64,000 nucleotides of DNA from an uncultured Pelagibacteraceae bacterium (GCA_902596375.1 CACJTU010000002.1:62001-126000); one strand, 5' to 3'; positions 1-10,223 are shown, numbered from the stretch's first letter. Numbers and translations are program-made. Notes: generated from the sequence alone by a model not told the origin.

Positions 1-2103
1 AAAGCACGAATGGTAATCAGAGACGTTGGACGAGTTTTGGGATTATCATATGGATTTGTTGACAGCATATCTAAGATGATACCTTTCGATCCATCTAGAC
101 CACAAAATCTAACTCAGTGCATTGCAGGAGAGCCACGATTACAAAAACTTATAAATGACGATCCAAGAGTAAAAAAACTTACCGATCTCTCTTTAAAATT
201 AGAGGGTCTTAATAGGAATGTTGCCACTCATGCTGCTGGAGTAGTAATAGCAGATAAAAAACTCACTGAAGTTGTTCCATTGTATAAAGATGTTTCTGCA
301 GATTTGCTTTTGCCATCCACGCAATTTGATATGTATTCAGCAGAAAATGCTGGTTTAGTAAAATTTGATTTTTTAGGTTTAAAAACGCTAACTGTTATTA
401 ACAATACACAAAAACTTGTAAGAAAAAAAACTAAAGATTTTGATATAGAAAAAATAAGTTACGAAGATCAAAAAGTTTTTGATCTAATGTCTACAGGTAA
501 AACAGTTGGCTTATTCCAAATTGAAAGTGCTGGTATGAGAGAAGCCTTAATTCAAATGAAACCAAATCATATTGAAGATATTATTGCCTTAGTTGCTCTA
601 TACAGACCGGGACCAATGAGCAATATTCCAATATATAATGACTGTAAACATGGAAAACAAAAACCAGATTATTTACACCCACTTCTAGAAGATATTTTAA
701 AACCAACTTATGGTGTAATTATTTATCAAGAACAGGTAATGCAGATTGCACAAAAATTATCAGGATTTACAGCAGGACAAGCTGATCTTTTAAGAAGAGC
801 AATGGGTAAAAAGAAAAGAGCAGAACTTGAAAAACAAAAACAGGGGTTTATTGCTGGAGCTGTTAAAAATGGAATAGCAAAAGATGTTGCTGCTGGAATT
901 TTTTTAAAAATTGAACCATTTGCAGAATATGGCTTTAATAAAAGTCACGCTGCAGCATATGCAATTATTTCTTACCAAACTGCATTTTTAAAAACATATT
1001 ATCCACATGAGTTTATTGCAGCATCAATGACTATGGATATATCAAATCAAAATAAATTAAGTGAGTTTTATGAGGAATTAAAAAGATTAAAAGTTGAAGT
1101 TGTTCGTCCAGATATAAATGAATGTTTTGCAGATTTTAGAACAATTGATAATAAATTTTATTATGCTTTGGGAGGAATTAAAGCTGTAGGTTATGAGGCA
1201 ATATCAAATATAGTTAAGGAAAGAATTTTAAATGGAAAATTTAAATCAGTTCATGATTTTATAAATAGAGTAAATCCAAAAGATATAAATAAACTTCAAT
1301 TAGAAGGTTTGGTTAAAGCTGGTGTATTTGATAATTTAAACTCAAATAGACAGACTTTGCATGATTCAATTCCCGGTATGATAGCTAAAAGCAAAAGTAT
1401 ATTTGATAATAAATCCGCTAATCAGATTGATTTATTCTCAGAAGATGAAAGTACGAAGGATGATTTTTTAATAAAAACTGAAGATTGGAAATTTGAAGAA
1501 AGATTATCAAAAGAATTTGAATCAGTTGGTTTCTTTATTTCAGACCATCCGTTAAATCAATTTACAGAGATTTTTAATGATTATAAAATAACAGATTATT
1601 CAAGTTTTATTTCAAAAGAAGATTTAAAAGACGCTAATATAGCTGCAACCCTGCTGAAGGTTCAAGAAAGAAAAACAGCAAAAGGAAATTCTTACGCTGT
1701 TTTAAAATTAACAGATTTATCAAGTGTATTTGAACTTTTTATTTTCTCAGATGTTTTAGAATTAAACAGAGAAATTTTGAAAGATGGCAGCTCACTTATT
1801 TTAACAATATTTAAAAATGTTTCTAATGATGAAAATCGACTAACTAGAATTAATGTGCAAAAAATAGCCTCACTTAAAGATTTATTTAACAGCCCTATAA
1901 ACGAGGTTTCATTCCAGCTTAATTCTGAAGAACAGATTGAAAAAATATCTACAATTTTGAATGATGAAGGCAAAACTATAGTAAATATTAATTTGGTCAC
2001 TCAAGATAATATTCTTAAATTTAGATTAAAAAATACACGTAAATTAGAAAGAAAATCTCTAAATCTCTTAAGAAATCAAGAAATAAAGGCAATTATTAAC
2101 TAA
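1..2103 (+). CDS. dnaE: DNA polymerase III alpha subunit, C-terminal part (5' end outside window)
   Basis: This is the replicative polymerase subunit that extends DNA in the Pol III core. The reading frame is open to base 1, so the listed ATG at 10 is internal. Visible hallmarks are VIRDVGRVLG at the left edge, FDFLGLKTL (which carries the third catalytic Asp of the family), YRPGPMSNIP, and FAEYGFNKSHAAAYA of the thumb/fingers region. A helix-hairpin-helix-like segment (KLQLEGLVKAGVFD) and an OB-fold region near residues 540-610 follow. The PHP domain and the first two catalytic Asp residues lie upstream of the window. The C-terminus appears intact, ending in TAA. It is followed by the rpsB leader with no obvious terminator. 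Identification is secure. Confidence 0.97.
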   Translation, partial: KARMVIRDVGRVLGLSYGFVDSISKMIPFDPSRPQNLTQCIAGEPRLQKLINDDPRVKKLTDLSLKLEGLNRNVATHAAGVVIADKKLTEVVPLYKDVSADLLLPSTQFDMYSAENAGLVKFDFLGLKTLTVINNTQKLVRKKTKDFDIEKISYEDQKVFDLMSTGKTVGLFQIESAGMREALIQMKPNHIEDIIALVALYRPGPMSNIPIYNDCKHGKQKPDYLHPLLEDILKPTYGVIIYQEQVMQIAQKLSGFTAGQADLLRRAMGKKKRAELEKQKQGFIAGAVKNGIAKDVAAGIFLKIEPFAEYGFNKSHAAAYAIISYQTAFLKTYYPHEFIAASMTMDISNQNKLSEFYEELKRLKVEVVRPDINECFADFRTIDNKFYYALGGIKAVGYEAISNIVKERILNGKFKSVHDFINRVNPKDINKLQLEGLVKAGVFDNLNSNRQTLHDSIPGMIAKSKSIFDNKSANQIDLFSEDESTKDDFLIKTEDWKFEERLSKEFESVGFFISDHPLNQFTEIFNDYKITDYSSFISKEDLKDANIAATLLKVQERKTAKGNSYAVLKLTDLSSVFELFIFSDVLELNREILKDGSSLILTIFKNVSNDENRLTRINVQKIASLKDLFNSPINEVSFQLNSEEQIEKISTILNDEGKTIVNINLVTQDNILKFRLKNTRKLERKSLNLLRNQEIKAIIN

Positions 2104-2233
2104 ATAATCACTTGTTAAATTTAGTAAATATTTGTAAATAATCCCTAAATTAAATTAACACGCACACAGTTGTTGGTTTTATACCTCCGGTCCTTAATTG
2201 GAAATTACTGTGGTGGCTTAACCGGGAATAAAT
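2104..2233 (+). promoter_or_regulatory. rpsB 5' leader with candidate pseudoknot
   Basis: This 130-base gap between dnaE and rpsB has an AT-rich left half (probable promoter, no clean hexamer pair) and a markedly GC-richer right half. In the right half, CACAGT (2165-2170) is complementary to ACTGTG (2207-2212). CCGGT (2187-2191) is complementary to ACCGG (2221-2225), only 9 bases before the ATG. The two helices interleave, so together they would form an H-type pseudoknot covering the ribosome-binding region. A small GGT-loop-ACC hairpin (2175-2185) fits between them. Known: in E. coli, S2 represses its own rpsB-tsf messenger through the 5' UTR. Inference: this is the autoregulatory leader here. 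Confidence 0.6.
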
Positions 2234-3043
2234 ATGAAAATACCTAACGTTACAATACAACAATTATTAGAAGCAGGCGTTCATCTTGGACATAAAACTT
2301 TAAGATGGAATCCGAAAATGAAGAAATATATTTTTGGAAAGAGGGACTCTATTCACATTATAGATCTGACTCAAACTATTGAATTAACAAAAGTAGCTTT
2401 GGAAAAAGTTTATGAAACAATTGCAAATAATGGAAAAATTTTATTTGTATCTACAAAAAAACAAGCATCAGAAGCTATAGCCGAAGTAGCAAAAGAAACA
2501 GATCAGTATTTTGTTAATTATAGATGGTTAGGAGGAATGTTAACTAATTGGGGTACTATCTCAAATTCAATCAAAAAATTAAAAAAATTAGAAACTGATT
2601 TGGCTTCAGAAAATAGAGGTTTTACCAAAAAAGAACTTTTAAAAATGAGTGTAAAAAAAGATAAGCTTCAAAGATCTTTAGGTGGCATAGCTGAAATGAA
2701 AAAAATTCCAGAGTTAGTATTTGTTATTGATACAAATTATGAAGCTTTAGCTATAGCAGAGTCTGCTAAATTAGGAATACCAATTATTGCTATTTTAGAT
2801 AGCAACTCCAATCCAGATCATATCGATTATCCAATTCCAGGCAACGATGATGCTAGAAGAGCTATTGATCTTTATTGTAATTTAATTAAAGAAACAATTA
2901 ATAGCGCTAAAAGCTCTACACCTAAAGTTGAGTCAAAAAAAGATAAAGTTAAAGATGAGAATAAAACAAAAACTATTCAGGAACTAGATAGAGATAAGTT
3001 AGAAAAAAAATTTTCAAAAGAAGATAAGGAGAAGTTAAATTAA
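2234..3043 (+). CDS. rpsB: 30S ribosomal protein S2
   Basis: S2 is a small-subunit protein that binds late in 30S assembly. The N-terminus ([19 protein letters not shown]), the central [11 protein letters not shown] and the [12 protein letters not shown] segment are diagnostic. The globular part ends near residue 225; the remaining 45 residues are a lysine/glutamate-rich tail, probably disordered. The ATG at 2234 directly follows the structured leader. The stop TAA overlaps the tsf ATG by one base (TAATG), so rpsB and tsf are probably translationally coupled, which is the normal pairing in bacteria. Confidence 0.97.
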   Translation: MKIPNVTIQQLLEAGVHLGHKTLRWNPKMKKYIFGKRDSIHIIDLTQTIELTKVALEKVYETIANNGKILFVSTKKQASEAIAEVAKETDQYFVNYRWLGGMLTNWGTISNSIKKLKKLETDLASENRGFTKKELLKMSVKKDKLQRSLGGIAEMKKIPELVFVIDTNYEALAIAESAKLGIPIIAILDSNSNPDHIDYPIPGNDDARRAIDLYCNLIKETINSAKSSTPKVESKKDKVKDENKTKTIQELDRDKLEKKFSKEDKEKLN

Positions 3044-3894
3044 TGAGTGATATAGAAAAAGTAAAAAAACTTAGAGAGGCAACAGGAGCAGGTTTTAAAG
3101 ATTGTAACTCCGCTATCAAAGAGTCTAATGGAGATTTAGACAAGGCAATTGAAATTTTAAGAGTTAAAGGAATTTCAAAAGCATCCAAAAAAATGTCTAG
3201 AGATGCGAAAGAAGGTGTTGTTGTAGTTAGTGGAGATGAAATCAAAACTTCTGTGATTGAAATAAATTGTGAAACAGATTTTGTTGCTAAAAATGATGAT
3301 TTCATTAACTTCGTTAAAGAGTTAAGTGAATTAAATAATCAAAATAATTCAAACATTGAAGATTTAAAAATATCAAAAATGAAAAATGGCCAAACAGTTG
3401 ATGATAATTTAGTAGCTTTAATTGCAAAAATCGGTGAAAAAATTACAATCGGAAAAGCTAAAACTATTCAAAATACTGAAGGAGTTAATAACCACTATCT
3501 TCATACAGTTGTAAAAGATAATGTTGCAAAATTAGCTGTTATGGTTTCTTTAAATACTAAAGATAATTCAGAAACAGTTAAAACATTTAGCAAACAACTA
3601 TCAATGCATATTGCAGCATCAAACCCACTAGCTTTAGAGTCAAGCTCAATAGACCAGGCTATTATAGATAAAGAACAAGAGTTAGTTACTGAAGAATTAA
3701 AGAACTCTGGAAAACCTGAGGATATTGCAAAAAAAATAAGCTTAGGTAAAATGAATAAATTTAAAGAAGAGAATGCTCTTTTAACACAGGCTTGGGTAAT
3801 GGAACCTAAAAAGAAAGTTAAAGATGTATTAGAGGAACTCGCTATAGCTGATTTGAAAATTAAAGAGTTTTATAGAATAAAGATTGGAGAATAA
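3043..3894 (+). CDS. tsf: elongation factor Ts
   Basis: EF-Ts is the guanine-nucleotide exchange factor that recycles EF-Tu. The N-terminal UBA-like domain ([16 protein letters not shown], residues 7-22) is followed by the conserved EF-Tu-contacting motif [11 protein letters not shown] and a C-terminal dimerisation/exchange module. At 283 residues it has normal full length. It overlaps rpsB by one base and abuts frr with no gap (stop at 3894, ATG at 3895). In most proteobacteria pyrH lies between tsf and frr; it is absent here. Confidence 0.97.
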   Translation: MSDIEKVKKLREATGAGFKDCNSAIKESNGDLDKAIEILRVKGISKASKKMSRDAKEGVVVVSGDEIKTSVIEINCETDFVAKNDDFINFVKELSELNNQNNSNIEDLKISKMKNGQTVDDNLVALIAKIGEKITIGKAKTIQNTEGVNNHYLHTVVKDNVAKLAVMVSLNTKDNSETVKTFSKQLSMHIAASNPLALESSSIDQAIIDKEQELVTEELKNSGKPEDIAKKISLGKMNKFKEENALLTQAWVMEPKKKVKDVLEELAIADLKIKEFYRIKIGE

Positions 3895-4446
3895 ATGTTT
3901 GATGAGAAATCATACAGCCTTAAAATGGATAAAGCCATTGAGGTATTCTCCAAAGAACTATCATCCTTACGTACTGGTAGAGCAAATGCCTCAATGTTGG
4001 ATTTAATTAGAGTAGATGTTTATGGTCAACAAATGCCAATAAACCAAGTTGGTAGTATAACAACCCCCGAACCAAGAATGATTAATATTCAAGTATGGGA
4101 TGCAAACAATGTATCATTAGTAGATGCTGCTATACAAAAATCCGATTTAGGTTTAAATCCTCAAATTGATGGACAATTAATAAGACTGCCTGTGCCTGAA
4201 CTAAATGAGGAAAGAAGAACAGAGCTTAAAAAATTAATTAAATCTATCGGCGAAAAGTGCAAAGTTTCAATTCGAAATGTTCGTAGAGAAGCAAATGAAG
4301 ATCTAAAAAAATTGCTAAAATCAAAAGAAATTGGTGAAGATGAAGAAAAGACAAATGAAAAAAAAGTTCAAACAATTACCGACGAACATATTAAATCAGT
4401 TGATGATAAAGTTTCTTTAAAAGAAAAAGAAATAATGACCATATGA
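3895..4446 (+). CDS. frr: ribosome recycling factor
   Basis: RRF splits post-termination ribosomes together with EF-G. The 183-residue length is typical. LSSLRTGRANASMLD near residue 24, SITTPEPRMI, and the conserved C-terminal ERRTELKKLIKSIGEKCKV helix are present, with charged helices forming the three-helix stem. It starts one base after the tsf stop. Its own stop overlaps the uppS start as ATGA (4443-4446), suggesting tight coupling in a tsf-frr-uppS-cdsA-dxr transcript. Confidence 0.97.
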   Translation: MFDEKSYSLKMDKAIEVFSKELSSLRTGRANASMLDLIRVDVYGQQMPINQVGSITTPEPRMINIQVWDANNVSLVDAAIQKSDLGLNPQIDGQLIRLPVPELNEERRTELKKLIKSIGEKCKVSIRNVRREANEDLKKLLKSKEIGEDEEKTNEKKVQTITDEHIKSVDDKVSLKEKEIMTI

Positions 4447-5117
4447 ACCCTTTAAATCATGTAGCCATTATCATGGATGGTAATGGAAGATGGGGTTTGA
4501 AAAATAAAAAATCAAGAAATGCTGGTCATAAGGCTGGATTAAAAACTGTAGAAACAATTATAAAAGCATCCATAAAGAATAAAATTAAATTTTTAACTTT
4601 GTTTGCATTTTCAACTGAAAATTGGAAAAGACCAAAAAAAGAGATTAAATATTTGTTCGGTTTATTAGAAAATTTTCTCAGAAGTAAAATAGATGATCTT
4701 AATAAGCAAAATATTAAACTTAAATTTATAGGAAATAAAAATTTTTCAATAAAATTAAATAAACTATTAAATTCAGCTGAAAAAAAAACCTATAACAACA
4801 AAACTCTACAAATTAATTTAGCATTAAACTATGGTTCAAAAGATGAATTGTTGGATGCATTTAAAAACATGCAAAGAAAAAAAATTAAAGTAAACGAAAA
4901 AAATTTTATAAAGTATTTACAAACAAAGGACATGCCGGACCCTGATTTGTTAATTAGAACAGGAAATACAAATAGATTAAGCAATTTTCTCTTATGGCAG
5001 CTGGCTTATTCTGAAATTTTTTTTGAAAAAAAATTATGGCCAGAATTTAAAGAAAAAGATTACAATAAAATATTAAAAAAATTTAAATTAATAAAAAGAA
5101 ATTTTGGAAATATTTGA
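4443..5117 (+). CDS. uppS: isoprenyl (undecaprenyl) diphosphate synthase
   Basis: This cis-prenyltransferase condenses isopentenyl diphosphate units to make the undecaprenyl carrier for peptidoglycan and lipopolysaccharide. The signature [16 protein letters not shown] with its catalytic Asp is at the N-terminus. [13 protein letters not shown] follows, and the C-terminal [20 protein letters not shown] and SEIFF motifs bind diphosphate and metal. It is 224 residues, slightly short but complete. Its neighbours cdsA and dxr match the classic frr-uppS-cdsA-dxr order; dxr makes the precursors this enzyme consumes. Confidence 0.95.
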   Translation: MNPLNHVAIIMDGNGRWGLKNKKSRNAGHKAGLKTVETIIKASIKNKIKFLTLFAFSTENWKRPKKEIKYLFGLLENFLRSKIDDLNKQNIKLKFIGNKNFSIKLNKLLNSAEKKTYNNKTLQINLALNYGSKDELLDAFKNMQRKKIKVNEKNFIKYLQTKDMPDPDLLIRTGNTNRLSNFLLWQLAYSEIFFEKKLWPEFKEKDYNKILKKFKLIKRNFGNI

Positions 5118-5803
5118 TGTTAAGCAATTTCTTTAAAAGGACAATAACCTCAATAACTCTAATTACCATGTTAATCTTTTGTCTATATTATAATGACATT
5201 AGCTGGAAAGTTTTAGTTATTTTTTTCTCATGTTTATGTTTCTATGAATTTTACAATTTAATTAATAAAATTAATTTAAGTAAAATTTTCAAACCAATAA
5301 TAATTTTTTTAATTTCATTATATTTATATTTTTTTTATTTACTTGTAATTAGAATAACAATTGAATTTGGTGAAGAGATAATCCTAATTCTATTAGTTGC
5401 TTGTATTTTTTCTGATATTGGAGGCTATGTGATCGGTAAACTGATTGGAGGTAGAAAATTAATAAGCATAAGTCCTAATAAGACTATATCAGGTGCTTTA
5501 GGATCAATTATATTTACAATATTTGGAACATCTTTATTAATTATTTTATTAAAAAAAATAGATTTAGGGCTCATCGAAATAAAATTTTCATTACTAAGTT
5601 ATTTATGGATGATATTAATGTCTATATATTGTCAATCAGGAGATCTATTTATCTCTTATTTAAAGAGAAAAGCAAAAGTTAAGGATACTGGAAATATCCT
5701 TCCTGGACATGGCGGAATTTTAGACAGAGTTGATGGAATAATATTCGCAATACCTTTTGGTTTTTTTACATATAACATTTTTATTTTTAACTCTAGTGTA
5801 TGA
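5117..5803 (+). CDS. cdsA: phosphatidate cytidylyltransferase
   Basis: CdsA makes CDP-diacylglycerol from phosphatidic acid and CTP, the branch point for membrane phospholipids. The protein is almost entirely hydrophobic, with about six to seven membrane segments. It carries the family signature near the C-terminus ([33 protein letters not shown], seen as shorter pieces). The ORF track begins at a TTG (5114); I place the start at the ATG at 5117, which overlaps the uppS TGA by one base. At 228 residues it is shorter than the E. coli enzyme, as is common in alphaproteobacteria. Confidence 0.95.
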   Translation: MLSNFFKRTITSITLITMLIFCLYYNDISWKVLVIFFSCLCFYEFYNLINKINLSKIFKPIIIFLISLYLYFFYLLVIRITIEFGEEIILILLVACIFSDIGGYVIGKLIGGRKLISISPNKTISGALGSIIFTIFGTSLLIILLKKIDLGLIEIKFSLLSYLWMILMSIYCQSGDLFISYLKRKAKVKDTGNILPGHGGILDRVDGIIFAIPFGFFTYNIFIFNSSV

Positions 5804-6963
5804 AAAAAAGAATTGCTATTTTAGGTTCAACAGGTTCTATTGGCAAAACATTATTAAATATTATTGAAAAAGATAAAAAAAATTTTCAAATTACATTACT
5901 TACAGCAAATAAAAATTACAAACTTATAATAGATCAAGCTGAAAAGTTTAATGTTAAAAATATTATTATTGCAGATTATCAAAATTATTTGAGAGCAAAA
6001 AAAATATTACATAAAAGTAAAATTAATATTTATAATAATTTTGATATAGTTGATAAAATTTTTACTAAAAAAATTGATTACACAATGTGCTCAATAGTAG
6101 GAATGGAGGGTCTTCTTCCTACAATTAAAATAATTAAATACACAAAAAAAATTGCTATTGCTAACAAAGAAGCAATAATTTGTGGTTGGAATTTAATTAA
6201 AAAAGAAATTGATAAATATAAAACAATTTTTTTCCCAGTAGATTCTGAACATTTTTCAATTTGGGAGATTTTGAATTCAAAATTTGTACCAGAAATTGAA
6301 AAAATTTATATTACAGCATCAGGTGGTCCATTCCTTAATAAGTCAATTTCTGAAATTAAAAAAGCTAAAATTTATGAAGCATTGAAGCATCCTAATTGGA
6401 TAATGGGAAAGAAAATTTCAATTGACTCAGCTACAATGATGAACAAGGTATTTGAAGTAATTGAAACTAAAAATATATTTAATATATCATATAATAAGAT
6501 TGGTATTTTGGTTCATCCAAAATCTTATATTCATGCAATTGTTAAATTTAAAAATGGAATAACAAAAATTCTTCTTCATGATACTTCGATGAAAATTCCT
6601 ATTTTTAATACTTTGTATTATGGTGTGCATAAAAAAATAAATTCTAAATTATTAGATTTAGATAAATTAAATAATTTAAATTTAAAACCTGTAGATTTAA
6701 AAAAATTCGCATCAATTAAAATATTAAATAAACTTCCAAAAATTTCTTCATTGTATGAGACTATATTAGTTGTAGCTAATGATGAATTCGTAAATTTATT
6801 TCTAGAAAAAAAAATAAATTTTAATCAAATATCAGATAAACTTTTAAGTTTTATAAAAATTAAAGAATTTCAAAAATACAAGAGGCAGAAACCTGAAAAT
6901 ATTCACGAAATAGTGGAATTAAGTAAATATGTTCGTTTAAAAATTAGATCTTTAAGTATATAA
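5800..6963 (+). CDS. dxr: 1-deoxy-D-xylulose 5-phosphate reductoisomerase
   Basis: Dxr performs the NADPH-dependent second step of the MEP isoprenoid pathway. The N-terminal Rossmann motif [16 protein letters not shown] binds [17 protein letters not shown], the metal-binding [19 protein letters not shown] and [21 protein letters not shown] line the active site. It is full length (387 residues). The start overlaps the cdsA stop as ATGA. The MEP pathway also appears in this window as ispDF at 28751-29851 on the other strand. Confidence 0.97.
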   Translation: MKKRIAILGSTGSIGKTLLNIIEKDKKNFQITLLTANKNYKLIIDQAEKFNVKNIIIADYQNYLRAKKILHKSKINIYNNFDIVDKIFTKKIDYTMCSIVGMEGLLPTIKIIKYTKKIAIANKEAIICGWNLIKKEIDKYKTIFFPVDSEHFSIWEILNSKFVPEIEKIYITASGGPFLNKSISEIKKAKIYEALKHPNWIMGKKISIDSATMMNKVFEVIETKNIFNISYNKIGILVHPKSYIHAIVKFKNGITKILLHDTSMKIPIFNTLYYGVHKKINSKLLDLDKLNNLNLKPVDLKKFASIKILNKLPKISSLYETILVVANDEFVNLFLEKKINFNQISDKLLSFIKIKEFQKYKRQKPENIHEIVELSKYVRLKIRSLSI

Positions 6964-6969
6964 GGCATT

Positions 6970-9216
6970 ATGCTCATCGTATTTTTTAATCGTTTTTTAT
7001 TAACAATTTTAATTTTGTTTTTTTTAATTTCAAATTCATTTTCAGAAATTATTAATAAAATTGAAATTTCTGGCAATGATAGAATACCAACTGAAACTAT
7101 TAAGATTTTCTCTAAAATTTCGATTAATGATAAAGTTGATGATAATAAACTAAACGAAATTTTAAAGAATTTATACGATACCAATTATTTTAGTTTAATT
7201 AATTTATCTTTAAAAAATAATATTTTAAAAATTGATGTAGTTGAAAATCCTATTGTTTATAATGTTGTATTTGATGGTATCAAGTCAGAATCTTTAATAG
7301 AAACTTTAAAAACGCAACTTCAACTTAAGGAGCGAACACCATTTAATGAAATATTACTTGTCCAAGACAAAATAAATATAAAATCTACATTGAGAAATAA
7401 AGGTTATTTTTTTTCCAGTGTTGATATTTATAAAGAAACCTTAAAAGATAATAGAGTTGATGTAATAATTGACATTAAACTTGGAGAAAAATCAAAAATT
7501 AAAAAAATTTCATTTTTGGGAGATAAAAAATTTAAAAATAAAAAACTTGCAAACATAATTGTGAGTGAAGAATTTAAATTTTGGAAATTTATATCAAGTA
7601 GAAAATTTTTAAATGAAGAAATTATTAATTTGGATAAAAGATTATTAAAGAATTTTTATTTAAACAAGGGTTATTATAATGTTAAAATCAATTCTTCATT
7701 TGCTAAATTAATAAACGAAAATGAATTTGAGTTAATTTACAATATTGATTCTGGTTCTAAAATCTATTTTGGGGATTTGAGTATAAATTTACCAAGCGAC
7801 TATGATGAAGAGAACTTTAATGAGATAAAAAATCAATTTAATGAAATTAAAGGATCAGTTTACTCTGTTAATAAGATTGAGAATATTTTAGAAAAAATAG
7901 ATAGAGTTGTACTAAGCGAACAATTCGAGTCAATTAATGCAAATGTTGAAGAAAATTTAATTGAGAATAAATTAAATCTAACATTTAATATTTTTGAGGA
8001 TGAAAAAGTATTTATAGAAAGAATAAATATTTTTGGAAACAATGTAACTTCAGAGAATGTAATAAGAAACCAACTTTTAATTGATGAAGGAGATCCTTTT
8101 AATAAGTTATTAGAAGCAAAATCAATAAACAACATTAAAAGTTTAAATTTTTTTCGAACTGTTGAAAGTGAAATTGTAGATGGTAATGATAAAAATTCAA
8201 AAATAATAAATATCGAAGTTCAAGAAAAACCAACAGGTGAGATTATGGCTGGAGCTGGTGTTGGTACATCAGGAAGTAATATTGTATTTGGTGTTAAAGA
8301 GAATAATTTCTTGGGAAGAGGTATTGGGTTAAATGCAAACTTAAATTTGGGTACCGAAAGAATTAAAGGTAAGTTTTCTGTTAATAATCCTAATTATCAG
8401 AATACAAATAAATCATTAAACTTTGAAGTTTCTGCTACAGAGACAGATAGATTAAAAAATTCTGGATATAAAACAAATCAAACTGGATTTTCTCTAGGCA
8501 CACGATTTGAATACTTCGATGATTTATATTTATCTTTAGGTAATTCATTTTTTTATGAAAAATTAGAAACTGATAGTACTGCATCTGCTAGACAAAAAAC
8601 TCAAGAAGGTGATTATTTTGATGGATTTATTAAATTAAAATTTGATTATGATAAAAGAAATCAAAAATTTCAAACTACAGATGGTTTTAGAAGTACCTAT
8701 GGCGTAAATCTACCCTACGTAAGTGATAGTTATACTTTAACAAACACTTATAGTTATAAATACTTTACAGAACTTTATGAAAATAACGTTTCATCAATAT
8801 CGTTTCTTTTTCAAAGTGCCAACTCATTAAAGGATGATGATATTAAATTGTCGGAGAGGCTATATATGCCTTCTAGCAAACTCAGGGGTTTTGAAATTGG
8901 AAAAGTTGGCCCTAAGGATGGCGATGATTTTATTGGAGGAAATTTTTTATCTGCAATAAATATAAACACAACAGTTCCACAAATTTTACCTAATAACGAG
9001 TCTACAGATTTTCTTATTTTTATGGATATAGGTAATATATGGGGAGTAGATTATGATTCTTCACTTGATGATGAGAAAATTAGAAGTGCAATTGGTATAG
9101 GTATAGATTGGTTTACTCCAATTGGTCCTTTGAATTTTTCTTTGGCTCAACCATTGAGCAAAAGTAGTAACGACAAAACTGAGAGTTTTAGATTTAATTT
9201 GGGAACTACATTTTAA
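6970..9216 (+). CDS. bamA: outer membrane protein assembly factor BamA
   Basis: BamA is the Omp85-family insertase that folds beta-barrel proteins into the outer membrane. The first 25 residues form a signal peptide (hydrophobic LLTILILFFLISNSFS). Residues of about 26 to 400 form repeated POTRA domains. The C-terminal barrel runs from about residue 415 and includes the conserved GKVGPKDGDDFIGGN region and the last-strand ending FRFNLGTTF with a terminal Phe. It sits 6 bases after dxr. rseP, which usually lies between dxr and bamA, is missing. skp follows immediately, and both act in envelope protein biogenesis. Confidence 0.96.
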   Translation: MLIVFFNRFLLTILILFFLISNSFSEIINKIEISGNDRIPTETIKIFSKISINDKVDDNKLNEILKNLYDTNYFSLINLSLKNNILKIDVVENPIVYNVVFDGIKSESLIETLKTQLQLKERTPFNEILLVQDKINIKSTLRNKGYFFSSVDIYKETLKDNRVDVIIDIKLGEKSKIKKISFLGDKKFKNKKLANIIVSEEFKFWKFISSRKFLNEEIINLDKRLLKNFYLNKGYYNVKINSSFAKLINENEFELIYNIDSGSKIYFGDLSINLPSDYDEENFNEIKNQFNEIKGSVYSVNKIENILEKIDRVVLSEQFESINANVEENLIENKLNLTFNIFEDEKVFIERINIFGNNVTSENVIRNQLLIDEGDPFNKLLEAKSINNIKSLNFFRTVESEIVDGNDKNSKIINIEVQEKPTGEIMAGAGVGTSGSNIVFGVKENNFLGRGIGLNANLNLGTERIKGKFSVNNPNYQNTNKSLNFEVSATETDRLKNSGYKTNQTGFSLGTRFEYFDDLYLSLGNSFFYEKLETDSTASARQKTQEGDYFDGFIKLKFDYDKRNQKFQTTDGFRSTYGVNLPYVSDSYTLTNTYSYKYFTELYENNVSSISFLFQSANSLKDDDIKLSERLYMPSSKLRGFEIGKVGPKDGDDFIGGNFLSAININTTVPQILPNNESTDFLIFMDIGNIWGVDYDSSLDDEKIRSAIGIGIDWFTPIGPLNFSLAQPLSKSSNDKTESFRFNLGTTF

Positions 9217-9221
9217 ATTAA

Positions 9222-9725
9222 ATGAAACTCTTCTTAAAAATTAATATTTTAATTTTAATTCTAATAAATACTTCATTTGCAAATGATAAAATTGTTTTTC
9301 TAGATATTAATTATGTTTTATCAAATTCTGAGAAAGGTAAATTAATACTTAAACAATTTGATGAAAAAAATAAAAAAAATATATTAGAACTAGAAAAGAA
9401 AGAAAATATTCTAAAAAATAAAGAAAAAGATCTTGAAATTAAAAAAAATATTTTATCTGAAAACGAGTTAAATAAACAAATTGAAGATTTAAAAGTTCAA
9501 ATTGTTCAATTTAAAAAAGAAAAAGATAGAATGGTTAAAGAATTTAATATTTATAAAAAGAAGGAATTATCTAGTTTGATGCAGGAGATGAATCCTATAA
9601 TCTCAGAATATGTAAAAGAAAAATCAATTGATTTAGTTTTAGATAAAAAAAATATATTAATTGGAAAAACAAGTTATGATATAACTGAAAATATTTTAGA
9701 ATTGGTAAATACAAAATTAAAATAA
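9222..9725 (+). CDS. skp: OmpH/Skp-family periplasmic chaperone
   Basis: Skp holds unfolded outer-membrane proteins in the periplasm before handing them to BamA. A signal peptide (LKINILILILINTSFA, residues 3-20) precedes a beta segment, KIVFLDINYVLSNSEKGK, typical of OmpH family members. A long Lys/Glu-rich coiled coil covers residues of about 42-115, and the C-terminal strand completes the trimer core. Length (167 residues) fits. It lies 5 bases after bamA and is followed directly by fabZ, the standard bamA-skp-(lpxD)-fabZ neighbourhood. Confidence 0.9.
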   Translation: MKLFLKINILILILINTSFANDKIVFLDINYVLSNSEKGKLILKQFDEKNKKNILELEKKENILKNKEKDLEIKKNILSENELNKQIEDLKVQIVQFKKEKDRMVKEFNIYKKKELSSLMQEMNPIISEYVKEKSIDLVLDKKNILIGKTSYDITENILELVNTKLK

Positions 9726-10172
9726 ATGCAAAAACTTGATAAAAAACAAATAGAAGAACTATTACCACATAGGGAGCCAATGCTCTTGATAGATGAATTG
9801 TATAATATTAAAAAATTATTTTCTGCTACGGCAGTTGTAAACGTTAGAAAAGATAGTTTTTTTGTACAGGGTCATTTTCCAGATAATCCAGTAATGCCTG
9901 GAGTTTTAATTGTTGAGTCTTTTGGACAAGCAGCAGCTGCTTTGACAGCTCATGGTTTAGATAAATCCACATATGAGGATAAGCTAGTATTTTTAATGGG
10001 TGTAGAAAAAGCTAGGTTTAGAAATCCAGTTATACCAGATTGTAAACTTGAATTAAATATTGAAGCTATAAGATCACACGGTAAGGTATGGAAGTATAAA
10101 GGTGAAGCTTTTGTTGGAGATAAAAAAATGGCTGATGCTATTTGGTCTGCTACTATTGTTGACAAGAAATAA
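9726..10172 (+). CDS. fabZ: 3-hydroxyacyl-ACP dehydratase FabZ
   Basis: FabZ dehydrates beta-hydroxyacyl-ACP in fatty-acid elongation and competes with LpxA and LpxD for hydroxyacyl-ACP substrates, which explains its place beside them. It is a hot-dog fold protein of 148 residues with LLPHREPMLLID at the N-terminus. The catalytic pair is His50 in GHFPDNPVMPG and Glu64 in VLIVESFGQAAAA. The ATG begins on the base after the skp stop. Unusually for the run, it comes before lpxD rather than after it. Confidence 0.96.
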   Translation: MQKLDKKQIEELLPHREPMLLIDELYNIKKLFSATAVVNVRKDSFFVQGHFPDNPVMPGVLIVESFGQAAAALTAHGLDKSTYEDKLVFLMGVEKARFRNPVIPDCKLELNIEAIRSHGKVWKYKGEAFVGDKKMADAIWSATIVDKK

Positions 10173-10223
10173 ATAGCAATAATTATTGATAACTTTTTTT
10201 TTTCTTCTTTGCTAAAAACACTT
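10173..10223 (+). other. short gap with AT palindrome and T-tract before lpxD
   Basis: The sequence holds the perfect palindrome CAATAATTATTG (10177-10188), followed a few bases later by a run of ten T (10195-10204). The stem would be only about 4 A/T pairs around an AATT loop, too weak to be a convincing intrinsic terminator. It may still act as a pause site or as part of an internal promoter for the lpx genes. Confidence 0.25.

Noticed and set aside
10177-10204. Palindrome plus T-run as an intrinsic terminator between fabZ and lpxD
   Set aside because: The stem is about four A-T pairs, too weak. Terminating here would cut the essential lpx genes from their upstream transcript.
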